From Streptomyces sp. ICBB 8177 (GTDB lineage: Bacteria; Actinomycetota; Actinomycetes; Streptomycetales; Streptomycetaceae): a stretch of 64,000 nucleotides of DNA. The notes below the pieces were generated by a model. That model saw only the letters and a list, made by a program, of their open reading frames with translations, had not been told where the DNA came from and did not search any database. Every line of letters starts with the position of its first letter. Position 1 is the first letter of the stretch. Positions 8,414 to 16,429 of this stretch are shown in pieces. Location of the stretch: assembly GCF_003144095.1 (NCBI RefSeq), contig NZ_NSKH01000023.1, forward strand, positions 995,620 to 1,059,619. The letters are read 5' to 3'. Made by a program: the position numbers and the translations under genes.

Positions 8414-9664
8414 ATGGCGACCGGCTATCTGCCGCTGCTGCGTACCCGGCACGCGCTGCGGCTGCTGACCGGCACTCTGGTCGGGCGGCTGCCCAACGCG
8501 ACCGCCGCGCTGGCGATCGTGCTGTTCACCCGGGCCCACGGCGGCGACTTCACCCTCGCCGGAGCGCTGTCCGCGGTCTACGGGCTCGGCAACGCGGTCG
8601 GCCAGCCGGTGCTGGGGCGGCTGGTCGACAAGCGGGGCCAGCCCGGCGTACTGCTCGGCGGCGCCGTGGTCTCCGCCGCCGCGACCACGCTGTTCGCCCT
8701 GACCGGCCCCCGCCCGCTGCCGGTGGCCTGCGCGGCGATGGCGGTGGCGGGCCTGGCCGCGCCGCCGCTGGAGGGCGCGCTGCGGGCCCTGTGGCCGAGC
8801 GTGCTGGGCGGACGGCAGGAGCAGGTGCACGCCGCCTACGCGCTGGACGCCGCCGCGCAGGAAGTGATGTTCGCGGTCGGCCCGCTGCTGGTCACGCTCA
8901 TCGTGGCCGCCGCCTCGACCGCCGCCGCGCTGGTGACGCTGGCGCTGGTCGGCGTCGCCGGCACGCTGTGCGTGGTCACCTCCGGGCCCTCGCGCCGCTG
9001 GCGGGCGGGGGAGCGCGACGCGCACTGGCTCGGGCCGCTGCGCTCACGCGGCCTGCTGACGCTGCTGGGCTCACTGTTCTTCGTCGGGCTGGCGCTCGGC
9101 TCGATCGCGGTGGCCGCCGTGGCCTACGCCGACGCGCACGGCGGCGGCATGGTCTCCAGCTGGCTGCTGTCCGCGCTGGGCCTCGGCGCGCTCGTCGGCG
9201 GGGTCACGTACGGCACGCGCACCTGGGCCGGCGTGCCGGAGCGGCGGCTGCGGCTGCTGATGCTCGCCCTGGCCGTCTCCTACCTGCCGTTGGTGGCCGA
9301 CGCGCCGGTCGCGGTGATGACCGCGCTGTCCGCGCTCGCCGGGCTGTTCCTCGCGCCGGTGCTCGCCTGCGCGTTCGTCGTCGTCGACCGGCACGCCCCG
9401 GCGGGCACCGTCACGGAGGCGTTCTCCTGGCTGGTGACCGCGTTCGGCGTCGGCGCCTCGGTGGGCACCGCCGCGGCCGGTCCCGCCGCCCAGTACGGCG
9501 CCGCGCGGGCCGCCTTCGCCGTCGCGGGGGCGGGCGGCACGGTCGCGTTGCTGGTCCTGTCGGCCGGTAGCCGCTTTCTCGCCGCGCCAAACCTGCGGCA
9601 GCGGAAGGAAAATGATCGAACCGTGCCCGCCGAACCCGGTTTCAGCAGTAGTCATCAGGCGTAA
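8414..9664 (+). CDS. MFS transporter
   Basis: Integral membrane protein of 416 residues with about 12 hydrophobic helices. The A-like loop motif GRLVDKRGQP (about residues 73-82) lies between helices 2 and 3. This fits a proton-driven exporter of the major facilitator superfamily; the substrate cannot be read from sequence. The ATG at 8414 follows GGGGAGGA, and the open frame upstream overlaps the operator and the divergent gene, so it was not used. The stop is 9 bp before pafA, so pafA may be partly cotranscribed with this exporter and come under the LacI regulator. Confidence 0.85.
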   Translation: MATGYLPLLRTRHALRLLTGTLVGRLPNATAALAIVLFTRAHGGDFTLAGALSAVYGLGNAVGQPVLGRLVDKRGQPGVLLGGAVVSAAATTLFALTGPRPLPVACAAMAVAGLAAPPLEGALRALWPSVLGGRQEQVHAAYALDAAAQEVMFAVGPLLVTLIVAAASTAAALVTLALVGVAGTLCVVTSGPSRRWRAGERDAHWLGPLRSRGLLTLLGSLFFVGLALGSIAVAAVAYADAHGGGMVSSWLLSALGLGALVGGVTYGTRTWAGVPERRLRLLMLALAVSYLPLVADAPVAVMTALSALAGLFLAPVLACAFVVVDRHAPAGTVTEAFSWLVTAFGVGASVGTAAAGPAAQYGAARAAFAVAGAGGTVALLVLSAGSRFLAAPNLRQRKENDRTVPAEPGFSSSHQA

Positions 9665-9673
9665 TGTTCAGTC

Positions 9674-11035
9674 ATGGACCGCCGCATTTTCGGGCTGGAG
9701 AACGAGTACGGCGTCACGTGCACGTTCCGGGGACAGCGACGCCTGTCGCCGGACGAGGTGGCGCGGTACCTCTTCCGCCGTGTCGTGTCATGGGGTCGCA
9801 GCAGCAACGTCTTCCTGAAGAACGGCGCCCGTCTCTACCTCGACGTGGGTTCGCACCCGGAGTACGCCACTCCCGAGTGCGACAACGTGACCGAACTGGT
9901 CACGCACGACAAGGCGGGGGAGCGCATCCTGGAAGGCCTGCTGGTGGACGCCGAGCGCAGGCTCCACGAGGAGGGGATCGCCGGCGACGTCTATCTGTTC
10001 AAGAACAACACCGATTCCGCGGGCAATTCGTACGGCTGCCACGAGAACTATCTCGTCGCCCGGCACGGTGAATTCTCCCGCCTCGCCGACATCCTGATTC
10101 CGTTCCTGGTCACGCGTCAGCTGCTGTGCGGCGCGGGCAAGGTGCTCCAGACGCCGCGCGGCGCGGTCTACTGCGTCAGCCAGCGCGCCGAGCACATCTG
10201 GGAGGGCGTCAGCTCGGCCACCACGCGGTCGCGCCCCATCATCAACACCAGGGACGAGCCGCACGCCGACGCCGAGCGCTACCGCAGGCTGCACGTCATC
10301 GTCGGCGACTCCAACATGTCCGAGACGACCATGCTGCTCAAGGTCGGCGCCACCGACCTGGTGCTGCGCATGATCGAGGCGGGCACCGTGATGCGCGACC
10401 TGACCCTGGAGAACCCGATCCGGGCCATCCGCGAGGTCAGCCACGACATAACGGGACGCCGCAAGGTGCGGCTGGCCAGCGGCCGGGAGGCCTCCGCGCT
10501 GGACATACAGGAGGAGTACTACTCCAAGGCGGTCGACTTCTGCGAGCGCCGGGGCATCCGCAGCGGGGTCACCGCGCAGGTCCTCGACCTGTGGGGCCGC
10601 GCCCTCGAGGCGATCGGCTCCGGCGACCTGTCGTCGATCGGCACCGAGATCGACTGGGTGATGAAGTACCAGCTCATCGAGCGGTACCGCAAGCGCGACA
10701 ACATCACCATGTCGCACCCCAGGATCGCGCAGATAGACCTCGCGTACCACGACATCCACCGCCGCCGCGGGCTGTACTACCTGCTGGAGCGCAAGGGCCA
10801 GGCCAAGCGGATCTGCGACGACCTGCGGATCTTCGAGGCCAAGTCGGTGCCCCCGCAGACCACCCGGGCGCGGCTGCGCGGGGACTTCATCCGGCGGGCC
10901 CAGGAGCAGCGCCGCGACTTCACCGTCGACTGGGTGCACCTGAAGCTGAACGACCAGGCGCAGCGCACGGTGCTGTGCAAGGACCCGTTCCGTTCGGTGG
11001 ACGACCGGGTGGAGAAGCTGATCGCCGGAATGTGA
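9674..11035 (+). CDS. pafA: Pup-protein ligase
   Basis: Ligates deamidated Pup, through its C-terminal Glu gamma-carboxylate, to substrate lysines using ATP. It is a paralogue of Dop: the N-terminus reads GLENEYG (7-13) where Dop has GIETEYG, and [13 protein letters not shown] (52-64) carries the conserved catalytic Asp57. The Dop-specific insertion after the first strand is missing, which identifies it as the ligase. At 453 residues it is normal length. It starts 9 bp after the MFS gene, with a weak ribosome binding site inside the end of that gene. A strong hairpin follows at 11117. Confidence 0.97.
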   Translation: MDRRIFGLENEYGVTCTFRGQRRLSPDEVARYLFRRVVSWGRSSNVFLKNGARLYLDVGSHPEYATPECDNVTELVTHDKAGERILEGLLVDAERRLHEEGIAGDVYLFKNNTDSAGNSYGCHENYLVARHGEFSRLADILIPFLVTRQLLCGAGKVLQTPRGAVYCVSQRAEHIWEGVSSATTRSRPIINTRDEPHADAERYRRLHVIVGDSNMSETTMLLKVGATDLVLRMIEAGTVMRDLTLENPIRAIREVSHDITGRRKVRLASGREASALDIQEEYYSKAVDFCERRGIRSGVTAQVLDLWGRALEAIGSGDLSSIGTEIDWVMKYQLIERYRKRDNITMSHPRIAQIDLAYHDIHRRRGLYYLLERKGQAKRICDDLRIFEAKSVPPQTTRARLRGDFIRRAQEQRRDFTVDWVHLKLNDQAQRTVLCKDPFRSVDDRVEKLIAGM

Positions 11036-11116
11036 TCCGGTCGTGAGGCGATCGGCGCCCGCCACGATCTCCATACGTTCATCACACGAGTCACATGAGG
11101 CGTCAAGCGAGCGCCG

Positions 11117-11145
11117 GGGCCCCGTACGTTTCTCGTACGGGGCCC
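11117..11145 (+). terminator. Hairpin after pafA
   Basis: A perfect 12-bp stem (11117-11128 with 11134-11145), with a TTTCT loop, followed by TTCCTTCG. It probably ends the pafA transcript ahead of the FKBP gene. Confidence 0.7.
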
Positions 11146-11198
11146 TTCCTTCGTCGTACAGTGGGCCGCATTGCCCGCTCGCGACCCCGGTTGGACTG

Positions 11199-12185
11199 AT
11201 GACTCGCACTACGTTCGTACGACGCGCCGCCGCGATGCTGGTGGCACCGGCCCTCCTGCTCACCGCGGCGGCCTGTGGATCCAACTCATCGAGCGGTTCC
11301 TCCGGCGCGGTGGCCCAGGTCACCGGCAAGGAGGGCAGCAAGCCCGCCATCACCATCCCCAAGAAGGGTGACCCGTCGAAGAGCACCGTCGTCAAGACGC
11401 TCGACGCGGGCTCCGGCTCGGCCATCAAGAAGGGCGACTGGGTCCGGGTCGACGTCCAGGCGGAGAACTGGAAGACCGGGCAGCCCATCGTCAGCTCCTG
11501 GACCACCACCTCGTCGGCGAACAGCCCGCACCAGCAGCTGGTGCTCCAGACCGGTCAGGCCAGCCAGCAGCTGCCGGAGAAGGTGCTCGACGCGGTCGTC
11601 GGCCAGAAGACCGGCAGCCGGGTCCTGGTGCAGGGCACCGCGGGCGACCTCGTCGGCTCCGGGCTCAACCCGCAGTCCGGCATCTCCGCCTCCGACACCC
11701 TGGTGTGGGTGGTCGACGTGGCCGCGGCCGGCAGCTTCGACGCCAAGGCCGAGGCCAAGGGCGCCCAGGCGCCCAGCCAGTCGGGTCTGCCGACCGTGCA
11801 GTCGCCCTCGCAGAAGGCGGCCGTCATCACCATCCCCAAGGGCGAGAAGGCGCCGGCCCAGCTCAAGCAGCAGGTGCTGATCCAAGGCACCGGGCCGGTC
11901 GTCAAGAAGGGCCAGGGCCTGATCGCGCAGTACACCGGAGTCATGTGGTCCAACGGCAAGAAGTTCGACTCGTCCTGGGACCACGGCGGCGCCACCGGCT
12001 TCCAGATCGGCACCGGCTCGGTCGTCCCCGGCTGGGACAAGGCCCTGGTCGGCAAGCACGTCGGCGACCGGGTGCTCATCGTGATCCCGCCCGCGGACGG
12101 CTACGGCTCCCAGGGCAACCCCCAGGCGGGCATCTCGGGCACCGAGACGCTGGTCTTCTCGGTCGACATCCTGGGCACCGTCTGA
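11199..12185 (+). CDS. FKBP-type peptidyl-prolyl isomerase lipoprotein
   Basis: Exported, lipid-anchored proline isomerase of 328 residues. The signal peptide ends in a lipobox LTAAAC with Cys26 as the modified residue, followed by a Ser/Gly-rich linker. Two FKBP-like repeats follow. The second (about 210-328) is canonical, with QYTGVMWSNGKKFDSSWD, GSVVPGWDKAL and YGSQGNP. The first (about 50-170) keeps the fold pattern but lacks the aromatic YTG and DSS residues, so it is probably inactive as an isomerase. ATG 11199 was preferred because it begins the signal peptide. It is followed 64 bp later by a cytoplasmic FKBP gene. This pair lies after pafA in related genomes; a functional link to pupylation is not established. 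Confidence 0.9.
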   Translation: MTRTTFVRRAAAMLVAPALLLTAAACGSNSSSGSSGAVAQVTGKEGSKPAITIPKKGDPSKSTVVKTLDAGSGSAIKKGDWVRVDVQAENWKTGQPIVSSWTTTSSANSPHQQLVLQTGQASQQLPEKVLDAVVGQKTGSRVLVQGTAGDLVGSGLNPQSGISASDTLVWVVDVAAAGSFDAKAEAKGAQAPSQSGLPTVQSPSQKAAVITIPKGEKAPAQLKQQVLIQGTGPVVKKGQGLIAQYTGVMWSNGKKFDSSWDHGGATGFQIGTGSVVPGWDKALVGKHVGDRVLIVIPPADGYGSQGNPQAGISGTETLVFSVDILGTV

Positions 12186-12249
12186 TCACCTGCGTGGGCC
12201 GGGGTGGCAGACTGTCCCGGTTGCAGACAACGCACTGAGGAGCACCGAC

Positions 12250-12621
12250 GTGAACATCGACAAGCCCGAGATCGACTTCCCGGGCGGCGAGCCGCCGGCC
12301 GACCTGGAGATCAAGGACATCTGGGAGGGCGACGGCGAGGAGGCCAAGGCCGGCCAGACCGTCACCGTCCACTACGTGGGCGTCTCCTTCAGCACCGGTG
12401 AGGAGTTCGACGCGAGCTGGAACCGCGGTCAGCCGTTCCGCTTCCCGCTGGGCGGCGGCCGGGTCATCAAGGGCTGGGACCAGGGCGTGCAGGGCATGAA
12501 GGTCGGGGGGCGGCGCCAGCTGACCATCCCGGCCCACCTCGCCTACGGCGACCAGAGCCCCACCCCGGCGATCCAGCCCGGCGAGACCCTGATCTTCGTG
12601 GTCGACCTGCTCGCGGTCTGA
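12250..12621 (+). CDS. FKBP-type peptidyl-prolyl isomerase, cytoplasmic
   Basis: A single-domain 123-residue FKBP. The signature residues VHYVGVSFSTGEEFDASW, GRVIKGWDQG and LAYGDQSP are all present, so it should be an active cis-trans prolyl isomerase. No signal peptide is seen. The GTG start follows GAGGAGC. It lies directly after the FKBP lipoprotein gene, probably in one transcript, and is closed by the strong terminator at 12646. Confidence 0.95.
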   Translation: MNIDKPEIDFPGGEPPADLEIKDIWEGDGEEAKAGQTVTVHYVGVSFSTGEEFDASWNRGQPFRFPLGGGRVIKGWDQGVQGMKVGGRRQLTIPAHLAYGDQSPTPAIQPGETLIFVVDLLAV

Positions 12622-12645
12622 GCGAGCCTGGTTCGCACCCGCGTT

Positions 12646-12689
12646 CCGACGGCGGCCCCCGCCCTTCGCGGCGGGGGCCGTCGGCTTTT
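12646..12689 (+). terminator. Intrinsic terminator after FKBP gene
   Basis: A 15-bp stem (12646-12663 with 12670-12684, one 3-nt bulge) with a CTTCGC loop is followed by CTTTTG. Confidence 0.8.
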
Positions 12690-12749
12690 GCGGCGGGCGC
12701 GCGGAGCGGTAGGTTCGACGGCGGAACAGCTGAACAGGAGGGGTGCGTC

Positions 12750-13721
12750 GTGGCCATCGCCAAGGCCGAGCGACTGATGAACCTGGCACTGTGCCTGATG
12801 AACACCCGTCGCCCGCTCGCCAAGCGGGAGTTGCGCCTGTCCATCGAGGCCTACCGCGAGATCGGCACCGAGGACGCGTTCAACCGGATGTTCGAGCGCG
12901 ACAAGGACGACCTGCGGGAGCTCGGCATGGTCATCGAGACCGTCGAGGGGCTCGACGGCGAGACCGGCTATGTGGCCCGCCGCGACCGCAACCGCCTCCC
13001 CGAGATCGCCCTGGACGCCGAGGAGGCCGCCGCGCTGAGCCTGGCCGCCAGGGTGTGGCAGCAGGCCCGCCTCGCCGGTGCCGCCAGCGGCGCCCTGCAG
13101 AAGCTGCGGGCGGCCGGCGTGCCGTTCACCGAGGAGGGCTACGGCGGCGAAGGACACAGCGTCATCGAGCCGCACATCCCCGCTCACGAGCCCGCGTTCG
13201 AGCCGCTGATGCTCGCCGCCCGCGACCGCCGCCCCGTCGTCTTCGAGTACCGCAAGGCCACCGCGGTGCGCCCGGAGACCCGCGAGGTCGAGCCGTGGGC
13301 CCTGGAGTGCTGGCGCGGCCACTGGTACCTGGCCGGGTGGGACCGCGAGCGCGCCGCCCGCCGGGTCTTCCGGCTCAGCCGCATCACCGGCCGGGTCCGG
13401 CCGCGCGGCGGCCGGTTCACCGCCGAGGTGCCCGACCACGTCGACGTGCGGCAGACGGTGGCGAGCTGGGCCGGGGAGGGCGCCACCTCCACCGCCCGCA
13501 TCCGGCTGCGCCGAGGCGCCGGCTACCCGCTGCGCGCGAAGGCGGTCGAGACCGTCCCCGCGAGCGGCGAGTGGGCGGCGGACTGGGACGAGCTGGAGAT
13601 CCCGTACGGGCACGGGCTCGACGCCTGGCTGGTGGAGTTCGGGGCGGACGCGGTGGTGCTCGCCCCCGAGGAACTGCGCGCGGACGTCGTCGACCGGCTG
13701 CGCGCCGTGGCGAAGGGCTGA
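12750..13721 (+). CDS. pafB: WYL-domain transcriptional regulator PafB
   Basis: One half of the PafBC regulator. In mycobacteria PafBC is known to activate RecA/LexA-independent DNA-damage genes by helping RNA polymerase at suboptimal promoters. The N-terminal winged helix (about 1-65) reads KAERLMNLALCLMNT. The central WYL domain (about 150-225) carries HWYLAGWDRE and FRLSRI, and a WCX-like C-terminal extension follows. Length is 323. The GTG start follows AACAGGAGG. The next gene, pafC, begins 12 bp after the stop, so the two are cotranslated or at least cotranscribed. Confidence 0.93.
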   Translation: MAIAKAERLMNLALCLMNTRRPLAKRELRLSIEAYREIGTEDAFNRMFERDKDDLRELGMVIETVEGLDGETGYVARRDRNRLPEIALDAEEAAALSLAARVWQQARLAGAASGALQKLRAAGVPFTEEGYGGEGHSVIEPHIPAHEPAFEPLMLAARDRRPVVFEYRKATAVRPETREVEPWALECWRGHWYLAGWDRERAARRVFRLSRITGRVRPRGGRFTAEVPDHVDVRQTVASWAGEGATSTARIRLRRGAGYPLRAKAVETVPASGEWAADWDELEIPYGHGLDAWLVEFGADAVVLAPEELRADVVDRLRAVAKG

Positions 13722-13733
13722 GGGGGCCACGAG

Positions 13734-14693
13734 GTGTCCAACGCGATCGACCAGACCCGGCGCATGCTGTCCCTGGTGACCTACCTGCGCGAGCGGCCCG
13801 GCGCCCGGGTCGGCGAGGTGGCCCGCGCCTTCGGGGTCAGCGAGGCCGAACTCATCGGCGACCTCAACGTGCTGCCCATGTGCGGCACCAGCTTCCGCGG
13901 CGGCGACCTGCTGGACATCGACACCGACGGCGAACACATCTGGTGGCACAACGCCGCCACCGCCGACGAGGTCGCCCAGCCGCTGCGGCTCGCCGCCGAC
14001 GAGGCGACCGCCCTGCTGGTGGCCGCTCGCGCGGTGGCGACCCTGCCGGGGCTGCGCGAGAGCGACCGGCAGGCGCTGCTGCGGGCCTGCGCCAAGCTGG
14101 AGACGGCGGCCGGTGAGGCTGCCGGGGCCAGCTCGCGGCTTTCGGTGACCTTCGAGTCCGAGGGCGGTGTCTTCGCCGACGTGGACCGGGCCATCGCCGA
14201 GCGGCGCAGGCTGTGGATCCGCTACTACTCGCCCGCCCGCGACGAGCTGACCGAGCGTGAGGTGGACCCGATCCGGCTGTTCGCGGTCGGCCACACCTAC
14301 TTCGAGGGCTGGTGCAGGCTCTCGGAGGACCGCCGCACCTTCCGGCTGGACCGGGTCGCGGAGATCAAGCTGCTGGACGAGCCGTCCGACCCGCCGCCCA
14401 TCGAGCCGCGTGACCTGTCGGCCGGTCTGGTGCAGCCCGCGGGCGACGACCCCGAGGTGGTCGTGGAGGTGGGCCCCGGCGGGCGCTGGGTCGCCGAGTA
14501 CTACCCGTACGACAGCGCCGAGGAACTGCCGGACGGCGGGCTGCGCGTCACCCTGCGCACCCCCGACCCGGGGTCGCTGCGCAGGCTGGCGCTGCGCCTG
14601 GGGCGCGACGGCCGCATCGTCTCCCCGCCGGCCCTGGCCGACAGCGCCCGGGCCGCCGCCGAGCGGGCGCTCGCGGCGTACGGCGAGCGGTGA
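13734..14693 (+). CDS. pafC: WYL-domain transcriptional regulator PafC
   Basis: Partner of PafB, 319 residues with the same architecture: N-terminal winged helix (QTRRMLSLVTYLRER, EVARAFGVS), WYL domain (LWIRYYSP, TYFEGWCRLSEDRRTFRLDRV) and C-terminal extension. In the WYL motif the Trp-Tyr pair is replaced by YFEGW, as is common in PafC. The GTG start follows GGGGGCCACGAGGT. A short zinc-ribbon gene follows after 13 bp. The pair keeps the position it has in mycobacteria, upstream of the Tat and HelY genes. Confidence 0.92.
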   Translation: MSNAIDQTRRMLSLVTYLRERPGARVGEVARAFGVSEAELIGDLNVLPMCGTSFRGGDLLDIDTDGEHIWWHNAATADEVAQPLRLAADEATALLVAARAVATLPGLRESDRQALLRACAKLETAAGEAAGASSRLSVTFESEGGVFADVDRAIAERRRLWIRYYSPARDELTEREVDPIRLFAVGHTYFEGWCRLSEDRRTFRLDRVAEIKLLDEPSDPPPIEPRDLSAGLVQPAGDDPEVVVEVGPGGRWVAEYYPYDSAEELPDGGLRVTLRTPDPGSLRRLALRLGRDGRIVSPPALADSARAAAERALAAYGER

Positions 14694-14706
14694 GGAGCGA
14701 CGCACC

Positions 14707-14940
14707 ATGACGCCCACCGTGCACGACGTGGTCTTCCGCGCGGCCTGCCCCGACTGCCGGGGACGCTTCGAACTGGCCGCCGCCGCCCTGCGCCTGGCCA
14801 TCGGACGCACCGCGCGGACCACGTTCTACTCCTTCACCTGCCCCGACTGCGGCGCCGCGGTCCGCAAGCCCGCGGGCGAACGCATCGTGGAACTGCTCAC
14901 CGGCGGCGGAGTCCGCACGATGCGGCTGCACGTCGGCTGA
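14707..14940 (+). CDS. Small zinc-ribbon protein, function unknown
   Basis: A 77-residue protein with two CPDC knuckles (about residues 14-17 and 42-45), which together make a plausible four-Cys zinc ribbon. The rest is basic and short. It follows pafC by 13 bp with an AGGAG-like site and is probably in the pafBC transcript. A role in nucleic-acid binding or as a small transcription cofactor is possible, but nothing in the sequence proves it. Confidence 0.75.
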   Translation: MTPTVHDVVFRAACPDCRGRFELAAAALRLAIGRTARTTFYSFTCPDCGAAVRKPAGERIVELLTGGGVRTMRLHVG

Positions 14941-15027
14941 CGCCGGTCCCGCCTGTCCGGCCCGACCGGCTCGCGTCCCGGCGGACCGTGTGACCGGCCG
15001 CCGGGGGAGAGGCACTAGGCTCGCCGC

Positions 15028-15231
15028 ATGCTCTGGCTCTTCGTCTGGACCGGCCTCGCGTTCTGCGGGATCGCGGTCCTCGGTGTCCTCGCGATCCGGG
15101 TCCACCTGGAGGTCCGCAGGCTCTCCGCGAGCATCGCCGCCGGTTCGCGGGCGATCGCGGGCGCGGCGGAGGAGTTCCAGCGCACCGCGGAGCCGCTGGC
15201 GGTCCGGGCGGGCGAGATCGCGCGCCGGTGA
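15028..15231 (+). CDS. Small single-pass membrane protein at the usual tatA position
   Basis: A 67-residue protein with an N-terminal transmembrane helix (about 2-23), then a charged, helix-prone cytoplasmic tail (HLEVRRLSASIAAGSRAIAGAAEEFQ). The layout is broadly like TatA, but the TatA Phe-Gly hinge and amphipathic-helix signature are absent, so I do not call it TatA. It sits where tatA is found in mycobacteria and most actinobacteria, between the pafBC block and tatC. The ATG start is preceded by GAGAGGCACTAGG. Confidence 0.65.
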   Translation: MLWLFVWTGLAFCGIAVLGVLAIRVHLEVRRLSASIAAGSRAIAGAAEEFQRTAEPLAVRAGEIARR

Positions 15232-15422
15232 CCGCCTGCGGACGGTACCGGCCGGAGGGGTAGGCTGACGGCGCCGCCCCGGTCGCGGGCCGTCCAGGCC
15301 GCCCGGGGGCGGTGACGCGACGGTTCCCCGGGGATTGCCAGGGGTTCACCACAGCGCGTTACCATCGCTCCACCGAGACCCAAGCCGACGACGACGGCTG
15401 CCGCACGAGATGAGGACGTGGG

Positions 15423-16352
15423 TTGCTCAAGTCCGCCCGCAAGACGAAGGACCCCGAGGGGCGGATGCCGCTCGTGGACCACCTGCGTGAGCTGCGCAAT
15501 CGCCTCGTGAAGTCGTTGCTGGCGGTGGGCGTGGTCACCGCGGTCGCGGCGTACTTCCAGAAGCGGCTGATCGAGTTCCTCGCCCACCCGCTGCTGAAGG
15601 CGGTGGGCTGTCACGGCCCGGCCTCCGAACTGCTCAGCGGCGCCCACCCGTGCGCCAACCTGACCGTGAGCGGCATCCTCGGCCCGTTCAGCATCGCCTT
15701 CAAGGTGGCGCTGATGGCCGGCGTGGTCTGCGCGGCCCCGGTCTGGCTCTATCAGCTGTGGGCCTTCGTCGCCCCGGGCCTGCACGCGCACGAGAAGCGC
15801 TACGCGATCTCGTTCGTCAGCGCGGGCGTGCCGTTGTTCGCCCTCGGCGGCTACTTCGCGTACACGATCCTGCCGACCTCGGCCTCGGTGCTGCTGCACC
15901 TGACCCCGGCCCACGTGACCAACCTCGTCCCGGTCGACGACTACATCGACCTGGTGACGCGGATGGTGGTCGTCTTCGGGCTCGCCTTCGAGCTGCCGCT
16001 GCTGCTGGTCCTGCTGAACTTCGGCGGCATCCTCAGCGGCCGCAGGATGCTGCGCTGGTGGCGCTGGATGGTCATGGGCATCACCGTCTTCACCGCCATC
16101 GCCACGCCCACCACCGACCCGGTCGGCATGCTCGCGCTGGCCGTGCCGATCGTCGTGCTCTACTTCGTCGCCGTCGCGATCTCGCTCGTCCACGACCGCC
16201 GCAAGGAGAAGCGGGCCGACGACGGTCTTTCGCCGGACGAGGCCTCCGACCTGGACCTCACCCCCGAGGGCCTGCCCGCGGTCGAGCCGGTCGCGACGCC
16301 CTCCGCGCTGCCGGAGGCCGACCGCACGGACGGCTTCGACGACGCCACCTGA
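15423..16352 (+). CDS. tatC: Sec-independent translocase subunit TatC
   Basis: Polytopic membrane protein that recognises twin-arginine signal peptides. The family N-terminal motif MPLVDHLRELRNRL (about 15-28) is present, followed by six transmembrane helices and the conserved FELPLLLVLL segment. The acidic C-terminal tail (about 255-309) is longer than in E. coli but normal in actinobacteria. The TTG start at 15423 is supported by GAGGA seven bases upstream; no ATG or GTG fits as well. No tatA or tatB is present between it and pafC. The helicase gene follows after 77 bp. Confidence 0.96.
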   Translation: MLKSARKTKDPEGRMPLVDHLRELRNRLVKSLLAVGVVTAVAAYFQKRLIEFLAHPLLKAVGCHGPASELLSGAHPCANLTVSGILGPFSIAFKVALMAGVVCAAPVWLYQLWAFVAPGLHAHEKRYAISFVSAGVPLFALGGYFAYTILPTSASVLLHLTPAHVTNLVPVDDYIDLVTRMVVVFGLAFELPLLLVLLNFGGILSGRRMLRWWRWMVMGITVFTAIATPTTDPVGMLALAVPIVVLYFVAVAISLVHDRRKEKRADDGLSPDEASDLDLTPEGLPAVEPVATPSALPEADRTDGFDDAT

Positions 16353-16429
16353 TCGCGGGGCAGCGGTGAGCCGGGGCCCGGAAAAGATCACACGGGCTGT
16401 CGGACCCGGCCGGTAGGCTCGTAGGCACG

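Noticed and set aside
15028..15231. Calling the small membrane protein TatA
   Set aside because: One N-terminal helix and a charged tail fit the topology, but the Phe-Gly hinge and the Pro-Glu-Leu-like start of TatA are absent.
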